This document shows positions 1 through 39,556 of a stretch of DNA of 64,000 nucleotides, piece after piece. How positions within the stretch are numbered: the first letter of the stretch is position 1; every line of letters starts with the position of its first letter. Location of the stretch: assembly GCF_910592395.1 (NCBI RefSeq), contig NC_088311.1, forward strand, positions 24,460,646 through 24,524,645, in the 5' to 3' direction. Below the pieces are notes generated by a model that had not been told where the DNA came from, searched no databases, and was given only the letters and a program-made list of their open reading frames with translations. Position numbers and translations under genes: made by a program. This stretch comes from Lineus longissimus (taxonomy: Eukaryota; Nemertea; Pilidiophora; Heteronemertea; Lineidae).

Positions 1-3000
1 AGGTGTTTTCACAACTGAGCCATCTAATACATTAGAACCTGTACCAGAATGAGACTCCGAATCGCTAACATGCAAAGAACGAAACGAACCATTTTGTCGT
101 GGTTGCCCTATATCTGATCTCACCTTTCTTGACTTTTGGTTAAACTGATCTGAATTAACCTTTTCACTAGATTCAATTGTCTCTGGCTCAGAATGATCTT
201 TAGTAGATGCAGAAGGCATGGTTTCACTCACGGATGCACTCGAAACAGCCTGTACCGGGATCGCGCCTGAAGGAATGACAACGTTGTCACTCTGTGGCAC
301 CAAACACATAACAGAGTTACTCGCAGCGGCCAGTCGACCCAAGTGAGAATCAGCGGGCAGAACGTAAACAACCTTTCCAGCAGTTTGCAGCAGCATGGAA
401 AAATCCTTCATTGGAACCATGCAGAAGTTTTGATCAGATGAACGAGCAGCAGATGATGTTTGTCTTGACGTCTGCTTCAATGATTTTTGTGTCATCTGCT
501 TCTCTTTCTCCCATTCCCTATCCTTGCGTGTCAAACCTTTATCCCAATGAACTTTCCTTGGAGTAGTTGAATTAAGAGGTCCCTTTTTCACACCCTTGTC
601 TAATCGCTCCTTCCTTGGCTTGTCAGAGTGCAGTAGCCCATGCAAAATACCTTCATTACGTCTCACCGGCCCAAATCCATCGCTCCTCTGCAGTCCCTTA
701 GAAAGACCCTTATCACACTGCTCCTTCCTTGGCAAACTAGACTGGAGTGGAACACGCTTGATGCCTTTGTCACATCTTTCCTTCCTTGGTGTTTTGCTAC
801 GTCCCCTTGGTGAACATCTGCCTCCCATTTTGACATTACCAATCTTGTTACGCTTCTGTTTCTTTGTCTTCAACACCAAACCTTTCCTTGAGGACACCCC
901 TTCAATTCTTGTAGTCAAACTAGACTTCTGCCCTTTGGCATTCCGTGCAGAAAACACCAGACAAGAGGTTTTTCCTCTTTTAGGTGATTGATTGACCTTT
1001 GCGAGGCGAGCTTTCTTCAATGGCGGGCCTTCATCTTTAGAATCTGACCCAGAATTCCCAGTTTCTTCAAATCCCTCTACCTCCTCTGTTATGTCCTGTT
1101 TCTTTGCAGACGCTTTTAGAACTCTTCTCGACTTCCTGACATTCACCTTCCCCTTTCCAACATCGGAAATAGTTGCCCCACCAGCGTCAGAATCAGAGAA
1201 CTCTGGATCGCCGTCTGCCTTATTAATCAACGAATCAATCATTTTTTGAAACTTTTCAGACAGGTTCCTCTTCTCAACAATATTGCACAAATCACCAGAA
1301 TTCGACTCGTAGTGTTCAAGCATTTTTTGACTGGCCTTTGGTTGACGGCCAGATTTCCTCAAACTGTCAGTTATGTTAGTGGGTACCCGATTTTTACTTC
1401 CTTTGGGACGACCCAGACGCCTAGTGGTGTCAGAATTAACTGGCTGCGGTTTTATCCTGTTTTCGCTCCTCTTTGGATGACCCGGTCTTTTTATTTTAGG
1501 TGGTCGCCCCCTCTTGGCTTTCTTGGAAGCCATCTGCGCTTTCTCCTGGAGATAGCGCTGGCGTTCTTTGGCAGTTCCTGTTATCCACGGCCTGCCTCTT
1601 ATCTTGTTCCTAATCATTGCTTGCCGCAGCAGGCCAGAGATTCCTTCGTACCCTTTCATACCTGGGATGATCTCTCGCATTGTTCCAAGTGTAAAATCAG
1701 GGCTTTCTATTTGCTGAGTTCCCGTTATAATCGACTCACCAGCCCCAACCAGTTGAGCGCCATCCGCATGAACACTAGCTGGCATTTCTGAGTCACGCTG
1801 TTCACTTTCTGTCAGCTTCCTCTGGAGCCCAAAATACTCCATTACACTGGACTGCTCCTCAGGGATGGTGTCTTTCGTTATGCCAACCTCTTTTTGGTTT
1901 ACTTGGCCCATCTCACTTCTGGTCTCACTTCCCAAACAGGTTCTTTCCTCTTCTACGTCATTTGAAAGATCACCTCCTGGCCGAGTGGAAGTCACCACAG
2001 CATTTTCAATTGGGGGGATTTCTCTGGTTGAAGGTGCCACCCCCGATTCAGGAGTAAGGTCTGAGTCAACAGCAGGGCTCTCTGAACAGGCTGACTTAGT
2101 TCCATCAGGACTCTTGGAAGACAATGGTTCAGTTTCAGCAGGATTCACTACCAGTACCACTTCATTTTCGACAGGGCTTTTTGCAAGCACTTTGTTAATT
2201 TGATCAAGGCTATCCGACGCCAATATGGACATATTAACTTCAACCGGAGAACCAGATAACACGTGTTCAGTTTCAACATTGTTTGCAGCAAGAGCAGGGT
2301 CATTGTCTGCTTGTGTTTGAGCATAAGAATTCTCTACAATGGAAGGATGGGAAGCTGGTGTGACAGACGTTTCTGGAGGGGCAGCATAAAGGTGGTCGGC
2401 ATCTGGAACGCTCTCAACAGCAGACACCTCTTCATAATCATTGTCTCCAGACTGTTCATCAGAAGCTCCCTCTCCATCCGCTGTCAAAGGCATCATCATA
2501 CGAAACAATCCCTCTCTCTCTGAATGCCTCCCCTCAGTGCGAATTTCCCCACATGTCGACCCAACAGGAATATCTGCCTCATATACAATGTCTGCTTCAG
2601 GAATGCTGACCGTTTCTGGAGGACGGTTTTTCGGAGGTCGACCCCTTCGTTTCTTCACTGGTTGATCGAGAGTGGTCAATGAAGGAGATGGATTTGATAT
2701 TGAAAAATGAGTTTCTGGAGGACAACTTTTTGGCGGTCGACCCTTTCGTTTCTTCACAGGCTCATCCAATGTAGTCAATGAAGGAGATGGATTTGAAACA
2801 TGGAATGATTCGTCACTTTCGTCAGCCTCGATAGATTCCTCCACTACCACAGATGATGGTGTTTCAGCCGACTTTTTAGGCCTTCCTCTCCTAGTGCCTG
2901 GAGTTGCATCAAGAGGTGTGGTTGCTGCGAACAAGTCTTCCTCAGAACCATCTTCCCGCTCCACCGTTGCAGCCTCAGTCTTTTTCGGTTTGCCCCTCTT

Positions 3001-5357
3001 TTTACCAGCAGAAGTTTTAGACAACCATACGTTCTTTTGGTCTGTTTTTATCTTCTTCACGGGACCACTTGCATTTCCACTCTTACCAGAAGAAGTTGTA
3101 CCATTTGGAACTTCAGCAGGTCGACCTCTCTTTTTCTTCAGGGTCCCCGACAGACCACCTGAATTAAACTTGGACTTCCCTTTTGCTTTTATAGCCTTGC
3201 CCTGTTGCATAGATTTCCTGATGAATTTACCTGCGGCTAATTTACTTTTCTTCGCAAGAGTCAATGGTTTTCTAATTACTAACTTAGACATTTGCTTTCC
3301 CTTTCCTTCAATAACAGCTTTTGATTTATCCTGATTTGGAGGTCGGCCTCTCCTCATTGGTGGTCCTGGACCTGCGAGTGTTTTTGTTCCAATTCCTATC
3401 TTTTTCTTGTTCCTCCTCGTCACCTCAAGAGATGTGTCACAGCGTGACAACGTGTCTATCAACTCAACATCATAATCCGGTTCAATAATGGTACACTCAG
3501 CCTCATTTCTTGGAAGCACAGTTCGCCTTCTACCACCGGGATTCAAAATTTCATCTCCTGCATCAACTGTTTCCGCTAACCCAGCTTCACTCGAAACAAG
3601 CGAGTTTTTAGTAACTGCAGACTTCTTCATGAACTTGTTTACTTCCAACTTGCCATTATGATCCGACCATCTTTCTGGATGGCATCTCTTGATATGCCCC
3701 CTCAAGGTCGTACTTGTGGTGAGCGTTTTGTTACAGTACGGACAAGGTATCTGTATTGCCCGCAAATGAACCGTATTGATATGGCGGCACAGGTTAGTCA
3801 GCTCGGTGAAAGTCCGGAGGCATAAACGACACCTGTAGCTCACCGGGTTCTCATGTTTTTTCTGATGACGCTTTAGATTCGACTCCAAGGTGAACTCAAT
3901 GTGACATTCTGGACATTCAAATAACTTCTTGTAACCACCGTGCACGGTCTGATGCCGATATAAGTTGCCACTATTACAAAAGCTTTTCGGACATAGCTTA
4001 CATTTGTATGGTTTAACATTAAGGTGGACAGATTTAACATGATGTTTAAGACTTGGATTTGACTTGAATTTCAAGCCGCACAGTTCACATTGAAAAGGCC
4101 GAACATCGGTATGGCGGAGTTTATGTTGTTGAAGATTTGACGCACTTGTTGCTGTAAAATCACACTCATCACATTTGAATGTGCGCTCAGACGCATGAAC
4201 CTTTAAGTGGTAGCGCAAACTTGCTGCATGTTTTGTACAAAAATCGCAATACTGACACTTCAGAGCTTTAATATCGGTATGCTGAACCAGATGGGATTTC
4301 AAAGAAGGCCAATTCTTTGTTGTAAAGTCACACCGCGGACATGAAAAGTTCTTTTCCTCGGCGTGCCCCCTTATGTGTAACTTAAGTGAACTGGAATGTT
4401 TCGTGGTGAATTCACACTGTCCACACTTCAGTTTCACATCCGAGTGCTTGTACCTTGAATGGGTCACCAGGGCCATTTTTCGCGCTGTCCTGAAACAGAG
4501 AAAATAATATCTGAGAGAACTGTCAAGTGAAGAAATAATTGATAATATTATGACATTAGGCTTAGAATGAATACATATATACATTTGAGCAAACATCTGA
4601 TGAGTTAAATTGCTTTAATGAGTTAATTAGATAGTTTGTACCGTAAGCAAGTGAATTACACAAGACAGCACCCCACTGAGCCTAGTCATTAGAGATGTCA
4701 TCATGAATACGTGATTCTTCTAATAGCACATGTGGTGGTTACTCAATACTAATACTAGTACCCACCTGAAGTCACATTGGTTGCAGTGAAATGGCTTCTC
4801 ATCTGAATGACACACGATATGCGACTGGAAATGATGGTACCTCCGAGTCGTATACAGGCAGTGTGGGCAGTTGTAGCCCTTCTTCTTGTCCTGCTGACAG
4901 TCAAGGATCTCAATATGAGTCAATCTCGATGGGTCCACACCTGCCATTGGGGTGTAGTCATGATCTGGGACTGGGTAGGTTGTAAGATCATCTGAATCAT
5001 TATCTGATACCGGTTGGAAATCAGGATCGCCGGGACCAGAGCCATCTTCCTGTTCATCAATGAAAAGTGACTCTTCCTTGACATCTAAAACGTTATTGGG
5101 ATTTTCAGTGTTTTCATTCGAAAAGGCAACATTCCATACTGTCGATTCTTCATCTATTGTATTTTGTTCCACTTTGATGCCGACTGGCGCGATGGGGGCG
5201 CCAAGTAATTCTGCTGCAACAACATAACCAGGACTTGCATCTGGAGGTGGATTGAGGTCAATAACTGGGAACTCTTCATCTTCTTGAGCAAGGACCTCAG
5301 TCTTGACGGAGGCAAGGAAGTCGATCGTTTCCATCTTCTGATTTTACAAGACCACTC
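1..5357 (-). CDS. C2H2 zinc-finger / AT-hook nuclear protein, 3' end beyond window
   Basis: The gene has two visible coding exons: 5334-4766 (ATG at 5334) and 4489 to beyond position 1. The intron 4765-4490 has a GTGGGT donor and a TTTCAG acceptor, and the join rebuilds finger 2 in frame. Just upstream of the ATG, an acceptor puts the start of this exon at 5357, so a 5' UTR intron is likely. At least 1,686 residues are visible. The acidic N-terminus (residues 1-150) is followed by eleven C2H2 fingers (about 156-461), then a basic Ser/Lys-rich tail with about ten AT-hook-like motifs (about 568-1220; cores such as KRGRPPK, RRGRPKK, KRKGRPPK, LGRPK) and a 19-residue repeat (about 1423-1518). Such proteins bind DNA in the nucleus, with AT-hooks gripping the minor groove of AT-rich DNA. 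I do not recognise a vertebrate orthologue. I checked the frame of the tail from 1 to about 3180 codon by codon and found no stop. Confidence 0.
508..792 (-). repeat. Five 19-residue (57-bp) in-frame repeats in the zinc-finger protein tail
   Basis: On the minus strand the protein reads five consecutive 19-residue units at 792-736, 735-679, 678-622, 621-565 and 564-508. Units 1, 2, 4 and 5 share the core PRK-x3-DKG followed by a basic stretch. Unit 3 is diverged but keeps the spacing (RNEG in place of DKG). Confidence 0.75.
3670..4870 (-). other. Eleven C2H2 zinc-finger array
   Basis: Fingers are read on the minus strand across the intron 4765-4490. Finger 1 starts at Cys156 (NCPHC) and finger 11 starts at Cys439 (IPCPYC) and ends near residue 461. 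Each shows C-x2-C-x12-H-x3-5-H spacing. Fingers 2-6 have the short CDF-T-type core seen in proteins with non-KRAB finger arrays, and fingers 7-11 are more canonical. Linkers vary and are not the TGEKP type, which suggests an old, individually conserved array and not a recent KRAB-like expansion. Confidence 0.92.
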
Positions 5358-5799
5358 CTGAAATGAAAGAAGATTTTATATTCACAAAGGTATTGCCATT
5401 ATTCTGGTCATGAGATCATGACAATTCTGAAGTTTTGGGCAGAGGCCTATGTGATACGAAAACGAAAATTCCACCAATTTCGGAACACAAAATCTCTATT
5501 ATCTGTAGAGTAAACAACTGTAAAACAATATCTTGCCAAAAGAATATTACATAAATATTAACGTCAACGCAATATTGAGATATAACAGTCAACCAGTTAT
5601 GAGTTTGCAGTGAAAAAAATCACAAAAAAAGGAAATTCTTTTTAGATTTTTCATAATTTCATAATTTTTCATAAACCTCTGTGAACTAATTCCACATCGG
5701 CCGTGAAAAAATGTTTTGGTTGTGAGGCGAGAAAGTAAACGTCGATTCCAACAAGGCCGAACACACAATCCGGTGACGTATTTCACACAGACCTTCATT
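5358..5799. promoter_or_regulatory. Short head-to-head intergenic / shared 5' region
   Basis: Less than 450 bases separate the zinc-finger coding exon (minus) from the DOCK ATG (plus), so both first exons and promoters must lie here or overlap. A CRE-like TGACGTA lies at 5774-5780, just upstream of the DOCK ATG. An in-frame upstream ATG for DOCK exists at 5716, but the conserved family N-terminus begins at 5800. I cannot place transcription starts. Confidence 0.45.
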
Positions 5800-34748
<28,949 letters not shown>

Positions 34749-36400
34749 GAGACAGCGCTCGGGCATTGCTTTATGAGGACGCGTTATGACCATGATGTAA
34801 GGGTCAAAGGTCAACATCCCTTCAGGACTGACAGGAAAAGATTGACCGAGATTTTGAGATTTGATAAGGTGGTGATATAAGTCTTGCTGTGAAATGATAG
34901 GAAGTGCAGTGAAGTTTGAATTTTTGTATAAACTGCTTGAGGAACCTGAGAAAGAAAAGATTTCTCACTAATTTTGTTCATGGTGTGACCCATTGTCACG
35001 AGAATGAAATTTCACCCGGTCATCTGTACTAGTACTGGGCATTTTGAGTGGCACATGTGTGAGAGTATGACACTCTGCCTTGGATACGATAAGAAATCAG
35101 AATTTGAATCCAAGCTGATTTTAACCAGGAGTCGCACAAAATTTGTTTTGTTTATAATGTTCATAGCCAAAATATAGTGGTGCTATAATCTCATGTGAGC
35201 TCTTCTGTCACCTGTTCATGCCAAGTGTAAATATGGATCTTTGAAGAAGTGTCAAAATATTCAGCTGAGTGTCTCGATGTCATGTCAGTCCCGGCACTTG
35301 TGGTCATCACTGTGTTTCAGAATTTCATCCCAAAATGTGCACAAAGAGTTTGTAGAATGTTTCTGACTGTCTTCTGATTACATCTCAAATCGCCTTCTGT
35401 ACATGTACATATTCTAACTTAGTGACAGACTGTCATTATTTTGAGAGTGTGAGACACTGCTCCAGTGATTGCTTGAGTGATAAGGAGAGATTAGAATCTC
35501 AGCTAGGAGACTACACATCTGTACACTGTGTACTCCTTCCGGTGCAGTAGTGTACTGTAAACTGAGTCAAGAGCTGTTGACACCTCCAGTTTGACAACAC
35601 CTGCCTTGTAATTAGAATAACTAAAGTAGTGCTGCCATCAAGTCACAACAGCTCTTGACTGATTTCACAGTAATGAGTTATCGAAACTGTGACTGTGGAC
35701 CAACATCTCATCACGGAGTAGTGATACTCCAAGTAGCTAAACCTAAAAACTACTCTTCATGGGCAGTTTATGTGGATATGATAGCAAGCTTGTATTAAGT
35801 TTTATTGAATGGCTTTATAACTGTACATGAATTGTAAATTGTATCTTATTTGCACTTTTGCTGCTGCTGGTAATCATGATGCATTACTTTTAGCTGAGTA
35901 AAGTATCTGTTTTGAAGGTCTAAGAGCTTAATTATTGTAATTAAAATTTAGTGTAAAGTAGGTTCATATGCAGTAAACGTACATTTGCCTTATTGTTTAT
36001 GATCATTATCTTAGTTGGTAGTGACTATATAGTAGGAGTCCCAACTGTTAGTTTGAATCACCAGACTAGTGAAGGGTTAACTTCAGTCAATGCGTTGATA
36101 AATAATGCTATTCCCCTTGTTATCCTTTGTGTAACGGTTTGAGTTTATTCACCTGAGGTGCTGTTCTTTTCCAAACTGCCATTTTGTATTCATAAAGACG
36201 TAATCTCAAATCCAGACAGAAGCCTAGGTGACTGATGTAAGTTGTCTTGATTTGACTCGATGCTTGGTTTGTCTCAAAGACATCACATGGACAGTCAATG
36301 GGCCGTTATTCAAGTTTCTCTATTTTTCAGTTTTATTGAAAAATTCGATGTTTTAAGTGTCTGAATTAATAGAAAGCTAAATAAATCTGTCTTTATAATT
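34749..36400 (+). other. DOCK7: DOCK 3' UTR with polyadenylation signal
   Basis: After the TGA at 34746-34748 there is no further coding frame. An AATAAA at 36380-36385 is followed by a T-rich stretch, giving a 3' UTR of about 1.6 kb. Nothing else recognisable lies here. Confidence 0.5.
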
Positions 36401-36605
36401 CAAGCCTTGTTTGATCTGTTGCTCTCCATTGAAAGAAAAGCCACGAAAATGGTTGTTCTCAAACAAATAATGATGGGATAATGTCCCTGGCATGATCTAC
36501 TGCATCTTGTAGAGACAGTATTCATTGCTAAACTGGTAACAATGAAGGACAGTGTCACAACCATGGCCTTGAGAGACATCCAAACTGACTGGTAGTGAAA
36601 AAACG

Positions 36606-38120
36606 ACAGAGACAGTACGACCCTTCTGTCTCACTGTGTTTATGAAGATAGGCCCTCCATGGCGCACAGGTTGTATGAGGACACATTGGTTGGGTTCGCT
36701 AGAGACATCAGGACCCTTCTGTCTCACCGTGTATATGAAGAAAGGCCCTCACTGGCACACAGGTTGTATGAGGACCCATCGGCTGGGTTCGCTAGAGACA
36801 GCAGGACCCTTCTGCCTTCGGTAGAGCTTCTGTCACAGTGTGCACTTGAAGACAGGCCTTCACTGGCACACAGGTTGTATGAGGACCCATCGGTTGGGTC
36901 AGCTGGAGACATCAGGATGTCTCTAGCGAACCCAACCGATGGGTCCTCATACAACCTTTGGTTGGGTCAGCTGGAGACATCAGGATGTCTCTAGCGAACC
37001 CAACCGATGGGTCCTCATACAACCTGTGTGGCAGTGAAGGCCTGTCTTCAAGTACACAGTGAGACAGAAGGGTCCTGATGTCTCTAGCGAACCCAACCGA
37101 TGGGTCCTCATACAACCTGTGTGCCATGGAGGGCCTGTCTTCAAGTGCACAGTGAGAGAGAAACTCTACCAAAGGCAGGATTGTCCTGATGTCTCCAGCT
37201 GACCCAACCAAAGGGTCTTCATACAACCTGTGTGCCATGGAGGGCCTGTCTTCAAGTGCACAGTGAGAGAGAAACTCTACCAAAGGCAGGATTGTCCTGA
37301 TGTCTCCAGCTGACCCAACCAAAGGGTCTTCATACAACCTGTGTGCCATGGAGGGCCTGTCTTCAAGTGCACTGTGAGACAGAAGGGTCCTGCTGTCTCT
37401 AGCGACCCCAACCAATGGGTCCTCATACAACCTGTGTGGCAGTGAAGGCCTGTCTTCAAGTGCACACTGAGACAGAAGCTCTACCAAAGGCAGAAGGGTC
37501 CTGATGTCTCTAGCGAACCCAGCCGATGGGTCCTCATACAACCTGTGTGGCAGTGAAGGCCTGTCTTCAAGTGCACAGTGAGACAGAAGCTCTACCAAAG
37601 GCAGAAGGGTCCTGCTGTCTCTAGCGAACCCAGCCGATGGGTCCTCATACAACCTGTGTGCCAGTGAGGGCCTTTCTTCATATACACGGTGAGACAGAAG
37701 GGTCCTGATGTCTCTAGCGAACCCAACTGATGGGTCCTCATACAACCTGTGTGGCAGTGAAGGCCTGTCTTCAAGTACACAGTGAGACAGAAGGGTCCTG
37801 ATGTCTCCAGCTGACCCAACCGATGGGTCCTCATACAACCTGTGTGGCAGTGAAGGCCTGTCTTCAAGTACACAGTGAGACAGAAGGGTCCTGATGTCTC
37901 TAGCGAACCCAACCGATGGGTCCTCATACAACCTGTGTGCCATGGAGGGCCTGTCTTCAAGTGCACAGTGAGAGAGAAACTCTACCAAAGACAGAAGGGT
38001 CCTGATGTCTCTAGCTGACCCAACCGATGGGTCCTCATACAACCTGTGTGTCAGTGAAGGCCTGTCATCAAGTATGCAGTGAGACAGAAGCTCTACGGCA
38101 GACAGAAGGGTCCAGATGTC
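36606..38120. repeat. Inverted minisatellite of 93/111-bp units
   Basis: Units of about 93 bp, or 111 bp when an 18-bp block is present, repeat in plus orientation from about 36606 to 36915 and in minus orientation from about 36916 to 38120. At the switch a palindromic GAGACATCAGGATGTCTC block is itself duplicated (36893-36957 and 36958-37023). A minus-strand frame of about 376 codons and other long frames on both strands run through it because the unit lengths are multiples of three. I do not consider them genes. The array lies just past the DOCK polyadenylation signal. Confidence 0.93.
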
Positions 38121-39366
38121 TCAACTGACACACCAAGCCAAAAGTGTAGGTTGTGTATGACCATAAGAAAGGTGTCTCCAATAGTCATTTGGATGTGACA
38201 GCAGTCCAGGTACACGTTGTCCATGCCAAAAGGTCCCAATCTGTCTGTACCCAGGGTGTTTTGGAAAGTTACTTGTCACCCAGGAAACCTCTTGGTCTCT
38301 TTTGTTGTCTTGGCTGGCTGACTATTTGGATGCAACAGGGTCAATGATCTGCTCAGAGCTGTTTTAGTCAGGAAACTACCCGTAACAGGAGTAGACTGGT
38401 TGGAATGTGCTTGGGAGGACAATTTGATCGTTGACTTGCTTCGAATCTGCTTGGAGGAGACAGCAGTCGAGACAGAATCAACATGGTAGGGACGCTCCTG
38501 GCCACACCAAGAGGTCCTTATTGTCACTGACTGGTTGTGGTGCAAGGCAGTAGACATTGGACAAGTTGTCCAGTTCCTGGACAGGTCATACTTCCTACTC
38601 GATGCCTCAGTTGGGTTTCCCTCAGAGTAGGGCTCTTCAATCCTTTTCCTTTCACATTACGCATCCCCCCACTTCGTCGTTTAGCCACAGTCGTACGTGG
38701 TTGTACGAATATGTTGAAAACAAATAAACTAACACCCTAATTATGATTGTTGATCACTTTCTTCTCAACTTCATCAGTAAAAGAGCAACAACAGTTTGAC
38801 ATTAAATTAGACATATTTACAGAAACCGACCAGAAACTTTACCCAGTTAGAAAATGACAAGTAATACATAGACAGAGCGAGTATGTCACAGACAGGGCCT
38901 ATGTAGCTCTAGGTTTGTTCAAATGGGATTGGTACACCTAGCTTAAGTTTGCAAATGATCAGGTCATGACAACAGCAGCCGGGCTGTATGTCAGGCATTC
39001 AATTTACTAACAACAGAGCTAAACCAAGCCAATATGAGACATGGCAGTCACTCAAGTCAACCCTTTGCTGCGTTCAACAAGCTGGCCTCGTCATCAAGGA
39101 GTTGATTCAAGTGAACAAGGTTGGTCATTTTAACAGTCCAAAAAATTGTTATGTACTGTTTGAGAACCATCTTAAGTACAAGTACCCTTGTATGACTGAC
39201 CACTCCATCACACACAGCAAGAGAGGTAACAATGTTATCCCACCCACACCAAATGTTTTCGACTATGCACACATTGAGCAAATTCTGGCACCAAATTTAA
39301 CATCTTGATCAGCTCAAGCAATCTCTGGCACCATAGTCCGTATTTGATATTCTCAAACAAAGTCAG
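38121..39366. other. Intergenic, no gene recognised
   Basis: A minus-strand open frame of 93 codons (38557-38276) is Ser/Thr-rich with no family resemblance. There are no convincing flanking splice sites. The part nearest 39366 is probably UBE3C 3' UTR or downstream sequence. Confidence 0.5.
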
Positions 39367-39495
39367 TTACCGACTTCCATGCTTTGATCTTCCATGTTCA
39401 TACCTAGCACCAGATTCAATGAACAGCTTATTCCTTCCATCTGAACGAGGGAGCTTGAGAAAGTTCATGAAAGTAATGGCTGTGTTGCGTAAAAT
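39367..39495 (-). pseudogene. Relic or decoy copy of the UBE3C terminal HECT exon, Cys to Phe
   Basis: On the minus strand this reads 42 codons to a TAA and resembles the true last exon: TAITFMNFLKLP here against [12 protein letters not shown], and IESGA in both. The catalytic Cys codon is Phe, and about 12 bp between the motifs are missing. A possible acceptor (GTGCTAG) sits at 39496 in the same phase as the true exon, but its pyrimidine tract is weak. It lies 60 bp downstream of the UBE3C stop. It is most likely a decayed tandem duplicate within the 3' UTR; use as an alternative last exon is possible but unproven. Confidence 0.65.
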
Positions 39496-39556
39496 CTAGC
39501 ACAATCAACAGGTTGATCTGACTACAGCGACTTTGGCACCATATTCCACATGTGGA

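Noticed and set aside
596-3334. Long plus-strand open frames
   Set aside because: They are antisense shadows of the minus-strand zinc-finger/AT-hook exon, which has protein motifs, a splice-consistent upstream exon and a continuous frame.
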